This document shows, piece by piece, positions 35,106 to 42,509 of a DNA stretch of 64,000 nt (the stretch's first letter is position 1; each line of letters begins with the position of its first letter). The notes under the pieces are model-generated. The model was not told the origin of the DNA and ran no database searches. It saw only the letters and a program-made list of their open reading frames with translations. The translations under genes and the position numbers were made by a program. The stretch spans positions 62,001 through 126,000 of the forward strand of contig NZ_JAKGGD010000004.1 of NCBI RefSeq assembly GCF_021556615.1, read 5' to 3'. The stretch is from Paracoccus salsus (GTDB taxonomy: Bacteria > Pseudomonadota > Alphaproteobacteria > Rhodobacterales > Rhodobacteraceae).

Positions 35106-35945
35106 ATGAAAGCCCTCATCGCTCTTGTCCTGATCGTCGGTATCGGCGTCCTCTCGCTGGGGCTTCTGCTGTTCCTGGATCGACGCGCCGATCGCCTGGA
35201 GCGGGAAAGGCTGACCGAGCTCCAACCCGCGATGCCCGAATCCTTCGACCCGACGATGGTGGCGGACCTGCCCGAACCGGCCCGACGCTATTTCGGCTTC
35301 ATGATCCGCCCTGGCACACCGATCCTGCCGGTGGCAGAGATCGAGATGCGCGGGGAGTTCAGCCTCGGCACGAAGGAGGCCCCGAACTACCAACCGATGG
35401 AGGCGCACCAGATCCTTGCCGCGCCGGAGGGTTTCGTCTGGGCCATGCGCACCACCGGCGGCATGCCCGTATCCGGATCGGATTCCGGCCGCTGGACACG
35501 GTTCCGCATCTTGGGCCTGATCCCGGTCGCCCGTCTTGGCGGCGATCCGGACCACACGCGTTCGGCCTATGGGCGCTATGTGGGCGAGGCCGTGATCTGG
35601 GCACCGGCCGCGGTGCTGCCCGGGCCAGGTGTGACTTGGGAGGCGGTGGACGAGGATACCGCCCGCGTGACGGTCGAGCACGGCGCCCTCAGTCAGGCGG
35701 TGGACGTCACTGTCGATGCCGAGGGCCGACCCGTCACCGCCGTCTTTCAGCGCTGGAGCAATGCCAATCCCGACAGGGAGCACCGGTTGCAGCCCTTCGG
35801 CGCGACCATGTCCGACTTCCGCGAGGTCGGCGGATACCGCCTGCCGTTCCGCGTCGAAGCGGGCAACCTCTATGGCACGGAGGCGTATTTCCCGTTCTTC
35901 CGCGCCGAGGTGACCTCCATCACCTTTCCTGGCGCAGGGCCATGA
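35106..35945 (+). CDS. DUF6544-like protein with N-terminal membrane anchor
   Basis: A 279-aa protein. Residues 2-20 form a TM or signal anchor (KALIALVLIVGIGVLSLGLL). The soluble part has LPEPARRYFGFMIRPGTPIL, then EIEMRGEFSLG and GGYRLPFRVEAGNLYGTEAY. This matches the DUF6544/DUF6920 type of small anchored proteins of unknown function. Its last 4 nt overlap the serine hydrolase start (ATGA). Confidence 0.75.
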   Translation: MKALIALVLIVGIGVLSLGLLLFLDRRADRLERERLTELQPAMPESFDPTMVADLPEPARRYFGFMIRPGTPILPVAEIEMRGEFSLGTKEAPNYQPMEAHQILAAPEGFVWAMRTTGGMPVSGSDSGRWTRFRILGLIPVARLGGDPDHTRSAYGRYVGEAVIWAPAAVLPGPGVTWEAVDEDTARVTVEHGALSQAVDVTVDAEGRPVTAVFQRWSNANPDREHRLQPFGATMSDFREVGGYRLPFRVEAGNLYGTEAYFPFFRAEVTSITFPGAGP

Positions 35946-36601
35946 GGCGGCCGTTCCGACGGTCCATGGCGTCTGTCGTCGCTGCTCTGGCGCTGTGGCT
36001 GGTGGCCGCGGCGGCCGCCTTCGCGGACGAGGATGCGGAGATCGCGGCGCGGCTCGATGCGCTGGCGGGCGCGGTCATGGTGAGCGATCAGGTGCCCGGC
36101 GCCATTGGCGCCATAGTCAGCGGCGACACGGTGATCCTGCGCGGCTACGGCCTCTCCGACATCGCCGCCGGCACGCCGGTCGACCCCCGCGACACACGCT
36201 TCGAGATCGGTTCGATCACCAAACTATTCACCTGGATCGCGGTCATGATGCTGGTCGAGGAGGGGCGTCTCGACCTCGAGGCGGACGTGACGCGATACCT
36301 CTCGGACGTCGAGGTGACGGGCGGTGCGCCGCTGACGCTCGCGCAGTTGATGAGCCACCGCGGCGGCTTCGAGGAAAGTTATGCGATCTTCGACCCCGCC
36401 GTGGCCGCGCTGCCACGGGCCGAGGCGCTGTCGGTCGCGGCGCCCGACCAGGTCTTTCCGCGCGGCGCCGTCACCTCCTGTTCCAACTTGGGCGCGGCGC
36501 TGGCGGGGCACATCGTGGGGGAAGTGTCCGGTCATGCGTCTGCTGCGCGCCGGCATCGACACCGCGGTGATCGCGCTCTGGCTCGGCCACGAACAGGTTG
36601 A
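35942..36601 (+). pseudogene. Truncated serine hydrolase (class C beta-lactamase family) fused to foreign sequence
   Basis: A signal peptide (SVVAALALWLVAAAAAFA) is followed by a beta-lactamase/transpeptidase domain with the SxxK motif SITK in FEIGSITKLFTW and the LMSHRGGF segment. The YxN motif is degraded to SCSNLGAALAG, with Cys where the catalytic Tyr is expected. Homology stops at about residue 197 (GEVSG). The frame then runs into recombinase DNA out of frame, so the C-terminal half and KTG-type motif are lost. Confidence 0.85.
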
Positions 36602-36735
36602 GACGACCCAGATCTACCTGCACGCGGACCTGCAGATCAAGGAAAGGGCCCTCGAAAGGACAGCCCCCAATCACGAGCAAACCCGGCCGCTTCCGGCCGA
36701 CAGACAAACTCCTCGCCTTCCTCGAAGCCCTCTGA
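36534..36735 (+). pseudogene. C-terminal fragment of a tyrosine recombinase/integrase
   Basis: Reads LLRAGIDTAVIALWLGHEQV then ETTQIYLHADLQIKERALER, the His...Tyr catalytic end of a phage-integrase-family recombinase. It is followed after a frameshift near 36675 by GRFRPTDKLLAFLEAL and a stop. It is joined directly to the truncated serine hydrolase. Only the last ~65 residues remain. Confidence 0.85.
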
Positions 36736-36843
36736 TTATGCCGACCCCGACACAGCGGTCCCCGCCGGAAACAACGACTTACAGACCTACATCGGCATAA
36801 TCCGGGCATCGGCATAATGCGACTTATGCCGACTTCGGCATAA
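36736..36843. repeat. Cluster of CGGCATAA / TTATGCCG repeats
   Basis: The 8-mer CGGCATAA or its complement occurs at 36736-36743, 36793-36800, 36810-36817, 36824-36831 and 36836-36843. The pair at 36810-36831 forms a perfect 8-bp hairpin with a 6-nt loop. It lies directly after the recombinase remnant and may be its recombination site or element end. Confidence 0.7.
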
Positions 36844-36850
36844 GGCTCAC

Positions 36851-36952
36851 ACGGTGCGCGGCGCGATGGCCGGGGCGCTCAAGAAGAAGCTCGGGCTCGA
36901 TGTGACCTCGGAGAAGGTCGAGGATCGGGGGCGGGTCTACCGCATCGCTTGA
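36851..36952 (+). pseudogene. C-terminal fragment of a DUF3489 protein
   Basis: Reads TVRGAMAGALKKKLGLDVTS and ends EDRGRVYRIA followed by a stop. This is the end of a DUF3489 winged-helix-like domain. The rest of the gene is absent, its place taken by the repeat cluster and recombinase remnant. Confidence 0.75.
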
Positions 36953-36981
36953 TTGGACGCAGCTTCACGGAAGCACAACAC

Positions 36982-37010
36982 GTCAAGGGGTATGAATCAT
37001 ACCTCTTGAC
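36982..37010. promoter_or_regulatory. 29-bp near-perfect palindrome upstream of the RHH gene
   Basis: Arms GTCAAGGGGTATGA and TCATACCTCTTGAC around one central A, with one mismatch in 14 bp. The right arm contains TTGAC(G), a -35-like element with a possible -10 (CAAGAT) 18 nt downstream. It is placed 58 bp before an RHH-domain gene, so an autoregulatory operator is likely. Confidence 0.75.
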
Positions 37011-37067
37011 GAATCCTATCGTTGGCCTGCAAGATGCGTGCATCAACCCTCTTGAAAGGTGGCGCGC

Positions 37068-37622
37068 ATGGTCGACTCAATCACGGTTCGACTGGATCCC
37101 ATTCTGGCAAGCCGTCTCGGCGAATTCTTAACCCAGAACCCTAGTCTATCAGCTGCATCCGTTGCCGCTCGTGCGTTGGACGATTTTCTGCCGAAGGCTC
37201 CCAAGGTCGTATCGACGAAACCCTCCAAGCCGGGCGGCGGACAGGACGAGTTCACCGGTCGCGAGGGGTATGAGTTTGGCATCTCAGCTGGCCGGGCACT
37301 AGCGAGCAAAATCGGCGACCTCGTCAGCCCTGTGGCAACAGAACTCAAACTACCTGACGGTCGGCGAGCTACGCTGCGCACGGCGAAGGGACGCAACACC
37401 CAATGGGGATGTCTCAACACACTTCTCGAGCGGATCGATGTCGTTCTCTGTGCTTTCACCCCGGACGGAACGAACTTCGATGTCTGGGAAATTGACGCCA
37501 AGGTCTGGGCTCGCGAGGCCCGAAACGCATCTCCCGGCCACAAGCTACACAACAAGCTGACGTTGCTGGGCAAGTCGGGCGTTGAGAAGTTCGGAAAGCC
37601 CTTCGGCAGCTACTCCATATAG
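37068..37622 (+). CDS. Ribbon-helix-helix N-terminal protein with uncharacterised C-terminal domain
   Basis: A 184-aa protein starting MVDSITVRLDPILASRLGEF after AAAGGTGG. Residues 1-45 look like a ribbon-helix-helix DNA-binding unit (short strand ITVRLD, helix, turn, helix SAASVAARALDDFL). The C-terminal part has LKLPDGRRATLRTAKGR and LERIDVVLCAFTPDGTNFDV, ending KLTLLGKSGVEKFGKPFG. This could be a nuclease-like or ligand domain but is not recognised. It stands between the palindrome and the toxin frame, and the toxin reading frame follows directly after its TAG in the same frame. Confidence 0.72.
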   Translation: MVDSITVRLDPILASRLGEFLTQNPSLSAASVAARALDDFLPKAPKVVSTKPSKPGGGQDEFTGREGYEFGISAGRALASKIGDLVSPVATELKLPDGRRATLRTAKGRNTQWGCLNTLLERIDVVLCAFTPDGTNFDVWEIDAKVWAREARNASPGHKLHNKLTLLGKSGVEKFGKPFGSYSI

Positions 37623-37883
37623 TCGCCCCGCATCCGGATCGCCTCGAACAACCTGTCCGACGAGCAGCGCGCGGAACTGGCCGAACTGCGACAGTCGCTC
37701 GAGGATCGCATCGACGAGATCATCGAGTTCTGGCGCGACAGTCCGGAGATCGCAGCGGCGTTTCTCGAATATGTCGTAGCCGCGCGGGCGCGACCCGAAC
37801 TGGCCGACGAGGCCTATCGCGCCGGGCTCGCGACGCGCGCACAGGTCGAGGCGGCGCACCGCGAACGCGCGTATCTCGAGACG

Positions 37884-38465
37884 GTGATCCTTCTCAACGT
37901 CGCACAGGGGGTCATGGCCGCGCGGCTGCTGCGGCGGCGCGGGCGCCGGGGCGACGGCGACCGGACGGACGATCTCGCCGACGCGTTGCTGGCCGAAGCC
38001 GCGCGCGCCCGACGCCACCCGGCGGATGTGGACTGGGACGCGATCGACAATCCCGGCATCGCGTGGTCGGGCCCGATCCGCTCGCAGGGCGAGCCATGGG
38101 AAGACCTGCTAGAGGCCGCCGGGGATCTGGCCCGGCGCTCGCCGCCGACGTTCCCAACGTTCGATTTCTTTGACTTCGATAGCCGTCTCGCGACGAGCGC
38201 CAAGACCCTCGACACCCGAGCGCCCACCTATGCAGATCGCCCGAGCCGCATCTTTGGCAGGCTGCGGGACTACATCGACCGGATCGAGCGGTTCGAACAG
38301 GGCAGCAACGGCGTCTTCCGGATACGGCCGGGCCAGATCGAACGGCGCCGGCTGGAACTCGCGGTGCCGTTCGACACGACACCTGAACAGGCAATACAAA
38401 TTCAACGCGCCATCGACTATGCTATCGATCGCGGGATCGAGGTGAACGTGAGGTTCGTGCAATGA
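37884..38465 (+). CDS. Orphan CdiA-type endonuclease toxin domain protein (N-terminally incomplete)
   Basis: From the GTG at 37884 the product is 193 aa. Its C-terminal ~140 residues match the CdiA-CT/Rhs endonuclease toxin pattern: DVDWDAIDNPGIAWSGPI, FPTFDFFDFDSRLATSAKTL, RIFGRLRDYIDRIERF and ERRRLELAVPFDTTPEQ. The D...(A)xSxK arrangement suggests a PD-(D/E)XK-type nuclease core. The frame is open upstream to 37623 (helical sequence ELRQSLEDRIDEIIEFWRD) without a start codon, so the delivery part of a larger effector has been lost. The stop overlaps the immunity gene (ATGA). Confidence 0.75.
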   Translation: MILLNVAQGVMAARLLRRRGRRGDGDRTDDLADALLAEAARARRHPADVDWDAIDNPGIAWSGPIRSQGEPWEDLLEAAGDLARRSPPTFPTFDFFDFDSRLATSAKTLDTRAPTYADRPSRIFGRLRDYIDRIERFEQGSNGVFRIRPGQIERRRLELAVPFDTTPEQAIQIQRAIDYAIDRGIEVNVRFVQ

Positions 38466-39025
38466 GCTTTGAAAAAGCGCTGGCTCAGATGAAAGCTCAG
38501 AATGCGCGGAAGCCGAAGCCGCCCCCCCCGCCGCCGCCCGCTGAAAGCAGAGAGGCGACCGTCGAGGTCTATCGACAGTTCACGCATGTGTTCTCGCAGG
38601 CTGTTTACAGTGCGGCGGTTGGCGACCCCAAGGGCTATGCGGCGTTTCTCGACGCAGAACCTGCGCGCGAGGATCTCGGTAGGGCGTTGCATGATGCGCT
38701 TGCCGCGAGCCGCTTCATCACCCCCGACCATCCCGAATGGGACACCGTTATGCGCCCGCCGACCGCAGACGAGATCAAGGCGCGGGAAGACGACCTGAAA
38801 CGCCGCGCCGGTGTGAAAACCAACAAGGCTCTCTACAAAGGTGTGGGAAGTGTTGCAGTCACCCTACAGGATGGACAGATCGAACTGAATCCTTTGCGCC
38901 ACCGCGGCCGCGGAGCTTGGGAAGGGATCAGGGGACACGAGCCAATACGGTTGCCGGCCTCCGTCTCAGACGCCGAGCTCGGCGACGCCGCCACTGCGGC
39001 CATCGAGATCAGCAGAAATTCGTAA
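38462..39025 (+). CDS. Contact-dependent-inhibition immunity protein (CdiI family)
   Basis: A 187-aa protein. An N-terminal proline run (PKPPPPPPPAES) precedes the immunity-family core: ELGRALHDALAASRFI, VKTNKALYKGVGSVAVTLQDG, ELNPLRHRGRGAWEGI and HEPIRLPASVSDAELGDAAT. This matches CDI system immunity proteins with the KTKRALFKN...W.G...V.IP...S..E.G pattern. Its ATG overlaps the toxin stop by 4 nt, the classical effector-immunity coupling. It should neutralise the toxin encoded upstream. Confidence 0.8.
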   Translation: MSFEKALAQMKAQNARKPKPPPPPPPAESREATVEVYRQFTHVFSQAVYSAAVGDPKGYAAFLDAEPAREDLGRALHDALAASRFITPDHPEWDTVMRPPTADEIKAREDDLKRRAGVKTNKALYKGVGSVAVTLQDGQIELNPLRHRGRGAWEGIRGHEPIRLPASVSDAELGDAATAAIEISRNS

Positions 39026-39101
39026 GGCATTGATAAGACTATATATTGGTCCGCGGCGTTGATTGTCGGAAAGGTGGAGAACGTCCGATCCCGGTCCCGT
39101 C

Positions 39102-39251
39102 CGCTCCGCCACTTGCCCTTGCGAAAGCGTTCTCCCCATCCGGATGCGGCCGGATTTTTCCGTTGTTTTCGAGGGTTATGCGGGCGGGGCTGAGCACTGG
39201 CCCCCGCGGCAGGAGGCCCGGAAGCGGTCTCTCAGGGCCGATATTCTCCGG
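39102..39251 (+). repeat. 150-bp att-flank repeat, copy 2 (outer boundary of island array)
   Basis: Starts CGCTCCGCCACTTGCCC and parallels 21271-21420 through CTCTCAGGG..TATTCTCCGG. It includes the same terminator hairpin (39138-39159). It marks the right end of the stacked island. Confidence 0.85.
39138..39159 (+). terminator. Terminator-like hairpin in att flank copy 2
   Basis: ATCCGG-ATGCGG-CCGGAT followed by TTTT, homologous to the one at 21307. Confidence 0.7.
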
Positions 39252-39393
39252 ACCTCATGACTGCGCCGATTTGGTGAGGTTTTGACAAGCACCTGATAAA
39301 ACTGCGGCTTATCAGGTGCCCCGCTGAACACTTCGATTTCAGGGGGCGCATCCCCGGAAGGAACAGAGATCGAACTTCACTTCGGGGTTGTTC

Positions 39394-39693
39394 TCACCGA
39401 TTTGGCAGCAGTTCTCCCTGCTCGGGCGCGGCTTCTCCTGACGAGAACAGCGAGTCAATGATAGCTTTTGGTACGCGGCGACGCTCCATGATGGAGCGCA
39501 ACCGACTGAGAAATCGAGGGTCCTCGACGTTCGACGGGGAGACGTTCTTCTCAACAAGACGGACGGAGGGTGGCTCAAACGCAAGCATCGTCTCGAACAC
39601 CTCATTGGCCCGGTTCGCTAGTTCCAGTTTTAGGCTGTCTTCGTCAGGCTGGTTCCCCCACCGCGCGTGTATTCGGGCGGAGCCTCCGTCCAT
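39394..39693 (-). CDS. Hypothetical protein (99 aa)
   Basis: Starts MDGGSARIHARWGNQPDEDS and is mostly helical, with SRLRSIMERRRVPKAIIDSL near the end. No family recognised, and no clear ribosome site precedes the ATG. It lies between the outer island boundary and a truncated regulator, so it could be the tail of a disrupted gene. Confidence 0.45.
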   Translation of the reverse strand: MDGGSARIHARWGNQPDEDSLKLELANRANEVFETMLAFEPPSVRLVEKNVSPSNVEDPRFLSRLRSIMERRRVPKAIIDSLFSSGEAAPEQGELLPNR

Positions 39694-39731
39694 CGTGGAA
39701 GGGACTCAGCAACGAAACTCTTGTTGATTTG

Positions 39732-39788
39732 CACCCAGAAGTGACCCGGGTAGGCGCATAATTTTCATTGAGAAGTGACCCATGTGAC
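39732..39788. repeat. Short direct repeats AGAAGTGACCC
   Basis: AGAAGTGACCC occurs twice about 36 bp apart (near 39740 and 39772). The repeats sit exactly where the Rrf2 regulator loses homology. They look like the multiple terminal repeats of an insertion sequence end, possibly IS21-type, but no transposase remains. Confidence 0.5.
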
Positions 39789-39810
39789 ACCTTCCCCTTG
39801 GCTGCTGGCA

Positions 39811-39976
39811 GCAGGGGATACCCGGCCTGTCCAAGCTCGTGGACAACCTTTGTCAGATGGGCCCGGTTGATGCGATGCGCCTGCGCCACCTCGTCAATCC
39901 TGACAAGATGTGGTGCGCGGATCGCTGCCATCTGCAGGGTGCGCAGCGCGTAGTTGGTATAGCCGGTCAACCGCAA
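39811..39976 (-). pseudogene. Truncated Rrf2/NsrR-type regulator
   Basis: Fifty-five residues from a TTG start match the N-terminal winged helix of NsrR-type Rrf2 regulators: MRLTGYTNYALRTLQMAAI, then RIDEVAQAHRINRAHLTKVV and HELGQAGY. The Fe-S-binding cysteine region is missing. After GY the sequence is unrelated and contains the AGAAGTGACCC repeats. The intact protein would sense nitric oxide. It is divergent from the bd oxidase genes it probably once controlled. Confidence 0.82.
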
Positions 39977-40088
39977 GTCGGCTTCCTTCGATCGGGTGTG
40001 ACAACGCGTCCCTTAATGGAGCCTGCCCATTTCCTGCCTCAGCTCCTATATTTATTCACACAGAATGTATCAATCGAAAGGCAGGCCC

Positions 40089-41498
40089 ATGTTCGGCTTC
40101 GATGCCATCGAACTCGCGCGGATCCAGTTTGCGTTCACCGTGTCCTTCCACATCATCTTTCCAGCCTTTTCGATCGGGTTGGCAAGCTACCTGGCCGTCT
40201 TGAACGGGTTGCATCTGTGGACGGGCCGCGAGGTCTTCCTGAAGCTTTTCAACTACTGGAAGACCATCTTCGCGGTAGCCTTCGGCATGGGCGTCGTGTC
40301 CGGGATCGTGATGTCCTATCAGTTCGGCACCAACTGGTCGGTGTTTTCCGACACGGCGGGTCCGGTGATCGGCCCGCTGATGGGCTATGAAGTGCTTTCG
40401 GCCTTCTTCCTGGAGGCAGGCTTTCTGGGCGTGATGCTGTTTGGCCGTGAAAAGGTGGGGCCAAGGCTGCATTTCTTTGCGACCTTGATGGTCGCCATCG
40501 GCACGCTGGGCTCGGCGTTCTGGATCCTCTCGGTCAACAGCTGGATGCAGACGCCGCAGGGCCATGCCATCAACGAGGTCGGGCAGTTCGTGCCGGTGGA
40601 CTGGTGGGCGATCGTGTTCAACCCATCCTTCCCCTACCGTCTGGTGCATATGGTCCTGGCGGCCTACCTGACCACCGCGCTGGTCGTGGGTGCGGTCGGT
40701 GGCTGGCATCTGTTGCGGGACCGGGCCAACCAGGCGTCGCGCACCATGTTCTCCATGGCGATGGGCATGCTGATCGTGGTGGCACCCCTGCAGATTGTCG
40801 CTGGCGATTTCCACGGGCTCAACACGCTTGAGCATCAACCCGCCAAGATTGCCGCGATGGAGGGCCATTTCGAGCCGCATCCCGAAGGCGGAGCCCCTCT
40901 GATCCTGTTCGGAATCCCTGATGCAGAGAACGAGACCGTGAACTACGCGGTCCAGATCCCCTATCTGTCGTCGCTGATCCTCACGCACGACCTCACCTCA
41001 CCGCTGCCGGGACTGAAGGATTTCCCGCGCGAGGAACGCCCGCCGGTTGGCATCGTGTTCTGGTCTTTCCGGGTGATGGTTGCACTGGGCTTTGCAATGC
41101 TGGGCCTTGGCCTGTGGGCGGTCATAATGCGGTGGCGCGGAACGATGTATGATCGGCCGTGGCTGCACCGGGCGGCCATTGCCATGGGCCCGGCCGGTTT
41201 TGTCGCGGTGCTGGCTGGCTGGATCACCACGGAAGTGGGGAGGCAGCCGTGGACGGTCTATGGCCTGCTGTCCACCAACGACAGCGTCACCGCGGTCGGG
41301 GCGTCAGCAGTCGGCGCGTCGCTGCTGGCCTTCATCGTCATCTATTTCACGCTGTTCGGGGCAGGGACCTTCTACATCCTGCGCCTGATGGGCAAGAGAC
41401 CGGACGATGGCACGCCGGTTTCGGGCATAGGGCCGACGCGCACCGCGGGTGTGACCCCAGCGCCCGCGTTCGACGACAAATTCATCCCGGCGGAGTGA
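40089..41498 (+). CDS. cioA: Cytochrome bd-type (cyanide-insensitive) quinol oxidase subunit I
   Basis: A 469-aa subunit I of a bd-type terminal oxidase. It binds the haems and oxidises quinol. The haem ligand His is in VSFHIIFPAFSIG, the second His in RLVHMVLAAYL. GRQPWTVYGLLST is the conserved bd signature. The Q-loop is short, which is typical of CIO/cioA-type enzymes rather than E. coli cydA. The start is the ATG at 40089 behind AAAGGCAGG. An in-frame ATG at 40065 lacks a ribosome site. Operon cioA-cioB-DUF2474. Confidence 0.93.
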   Translation: MFGFDAIELARIQFAFTVSFHIIFPAFSIGLASYLAVLNGLHLWTGREVFLKLFNYWKTIFAVAFGMGVVSGIVMSYQFGTNWSVFSDTAGPVIGPLMGYEVLSAFFLEAGFLGVMLFGREKVGPRLHFFATLMVAIGTLGSAFWILSVNSWMQTPQGHAINEVGQFVPVDWWAIVFNPSFPYRLVHMVLAAYLTTALVVGAVGGWHLLRDRANQASRTMFSMAMGMLIVVAPLQIVAGDFHGLNTLEHQPAKIAAMEGHFEPHPEGGAPLILFGIPDAENETVNYAVQIPYLSSLILTHDLTSPLPGLKDFPREERPPVGIVFWSFRVMVALGFAMLGLGLWAVIMRWRGTMYDRPWLHRAAIAMGPAGFVAVLAGWITTEVGRQPWTVYGLLSTNDSVTAVGASAVGASLLAFIVIYFTLFGAGTFYILRLMGKRPDDGTPVSGIGPTRTAGVTPAPAFDDKFIPAE

Positions 41499-41504
41499 GT
41501 CCAC

Positions 41505-42509
41505 ATGGTATTCGATCTTGCGTTCATCTGGGCCGGGCTGATCGCCTTCGCCATCCTCGCCTATGTCATCCTTGACGGGTTCGATCTGGGCGTCGGCATC
41601 CTGTTTCCGCTGATGCCGACGGAAGCCGACAAGGACCTTGCCATGAACACCGTCGCCCCGGTCTGGGACGGCAACGAGACCTGGCTCGTGCTGGGTGGCG
41701 GCGGTCTGTTTGCCGTCTTTCCGCTGGCCTATGCGGTGGTCATGCCCGCGCTTTACGTTCCGATCATCGTCATGCTTCTGGCGCTGGTGTTCCGCGGCGT
41801 GGCCTTTGAGTTCCGCTGGCGCACCAGGCGTGGCAAATTCCTGTGGGATCTGTCCTTTTTCGGCGGCAGTCTGATCGCCACCTTCGCGCAAGGTGTGGCG
41901 CTGGGCGCGCTGGTGCAGGGGATAGCGGTCGAGGGGCGCGCCTATGCAGGCGGCAACTGGGACTGGCTGACGCCGTTCTCCATCATCACAGGCGTGGCCC
42001 TGGTCACCGGATATGCCTTGCTCGGCGCCACTTGGCTGGTGATGAAAACCGATGGTCCGGTGCGCGCCATCGCGCATCGGCTGGCTCTGTGGATCGGCTG
42101 GGCGACGTTGGCGCTGATCGGGCTGGTCAGCCTGCTGACACCGTTCCTCAACCCCCTCTATCTGGACCGCTGGTTCCGCTTTCCCAACGCGCTCTTTTCG
42201 GCGCTGGTGCCTGCGTCGGTCCTGATCGTCGCCTTCGTATTCCTGAAGGGATTGCGAGAGAACCGCGATACCTGGCCGTTCCGAGCCACGCTGGCGCTGT
42301 TCGTGCTGAGCTTCATCGGGCTGGGGATCAGCTTCTACCCCTACATGGTGCCGCCTTCGTTGACGATCTGGGACGTGGCCGCGCCGGATGAAAGCCTGTT
42401 GTTCCTGCTGGTCGGCGCACTGGTGCTGGTGCCGATGATCCTGGCCTATACCGCCTACGCCTACTGGGTTTTCCGCGGCAAGGTCGACCCGGCGGGAGGG
42501 TATCACTGA
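41505..42509 (+). CDS. cioB: Cytochrome bd-type quinol oxidase subunit II
   Basis: A 334-aa subunit II. The N-terminal GLIAFAILAYVILDGFDLGV and APVWDGNETWLVLGGGGLFA are family signatures. Eight or nine TMs follow, with SFYPYMVPPSLTIWDVAAPD near the C-terminus. It starts 6 nt after the cioA stop and overlaps the next small gene (TGATG). Confidence 0.95.
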   Translation: MVFDLAFIWAGLIAFAILAYVILDGFDLGVGILFPLMPTEADKDLAMNTVAPVWDGNETWLVLGGGGLFAVFPLAYAVVMPALYVPIIVMLLALVFRGVAFEFRWRTRRGKFLWDLSFFGGSLIATFAQGVALGALVQGIAVEGRAYAGGNWDWLTPFSIITGVALVTGYALLGATWLVMKTDGPVRAIAHRLALWIGWATLALIGLVSLLTPFLNPLYLDRWFRFPNALFSALVPASVLIVAFVFLKGLRENRDTWPFRATLALFVLSFIGLGISFYPYMVPPSLTIWDVAAPDESLLFLLVGALVLVPMILAYTAYAYWVFRGKVDPAGGYH

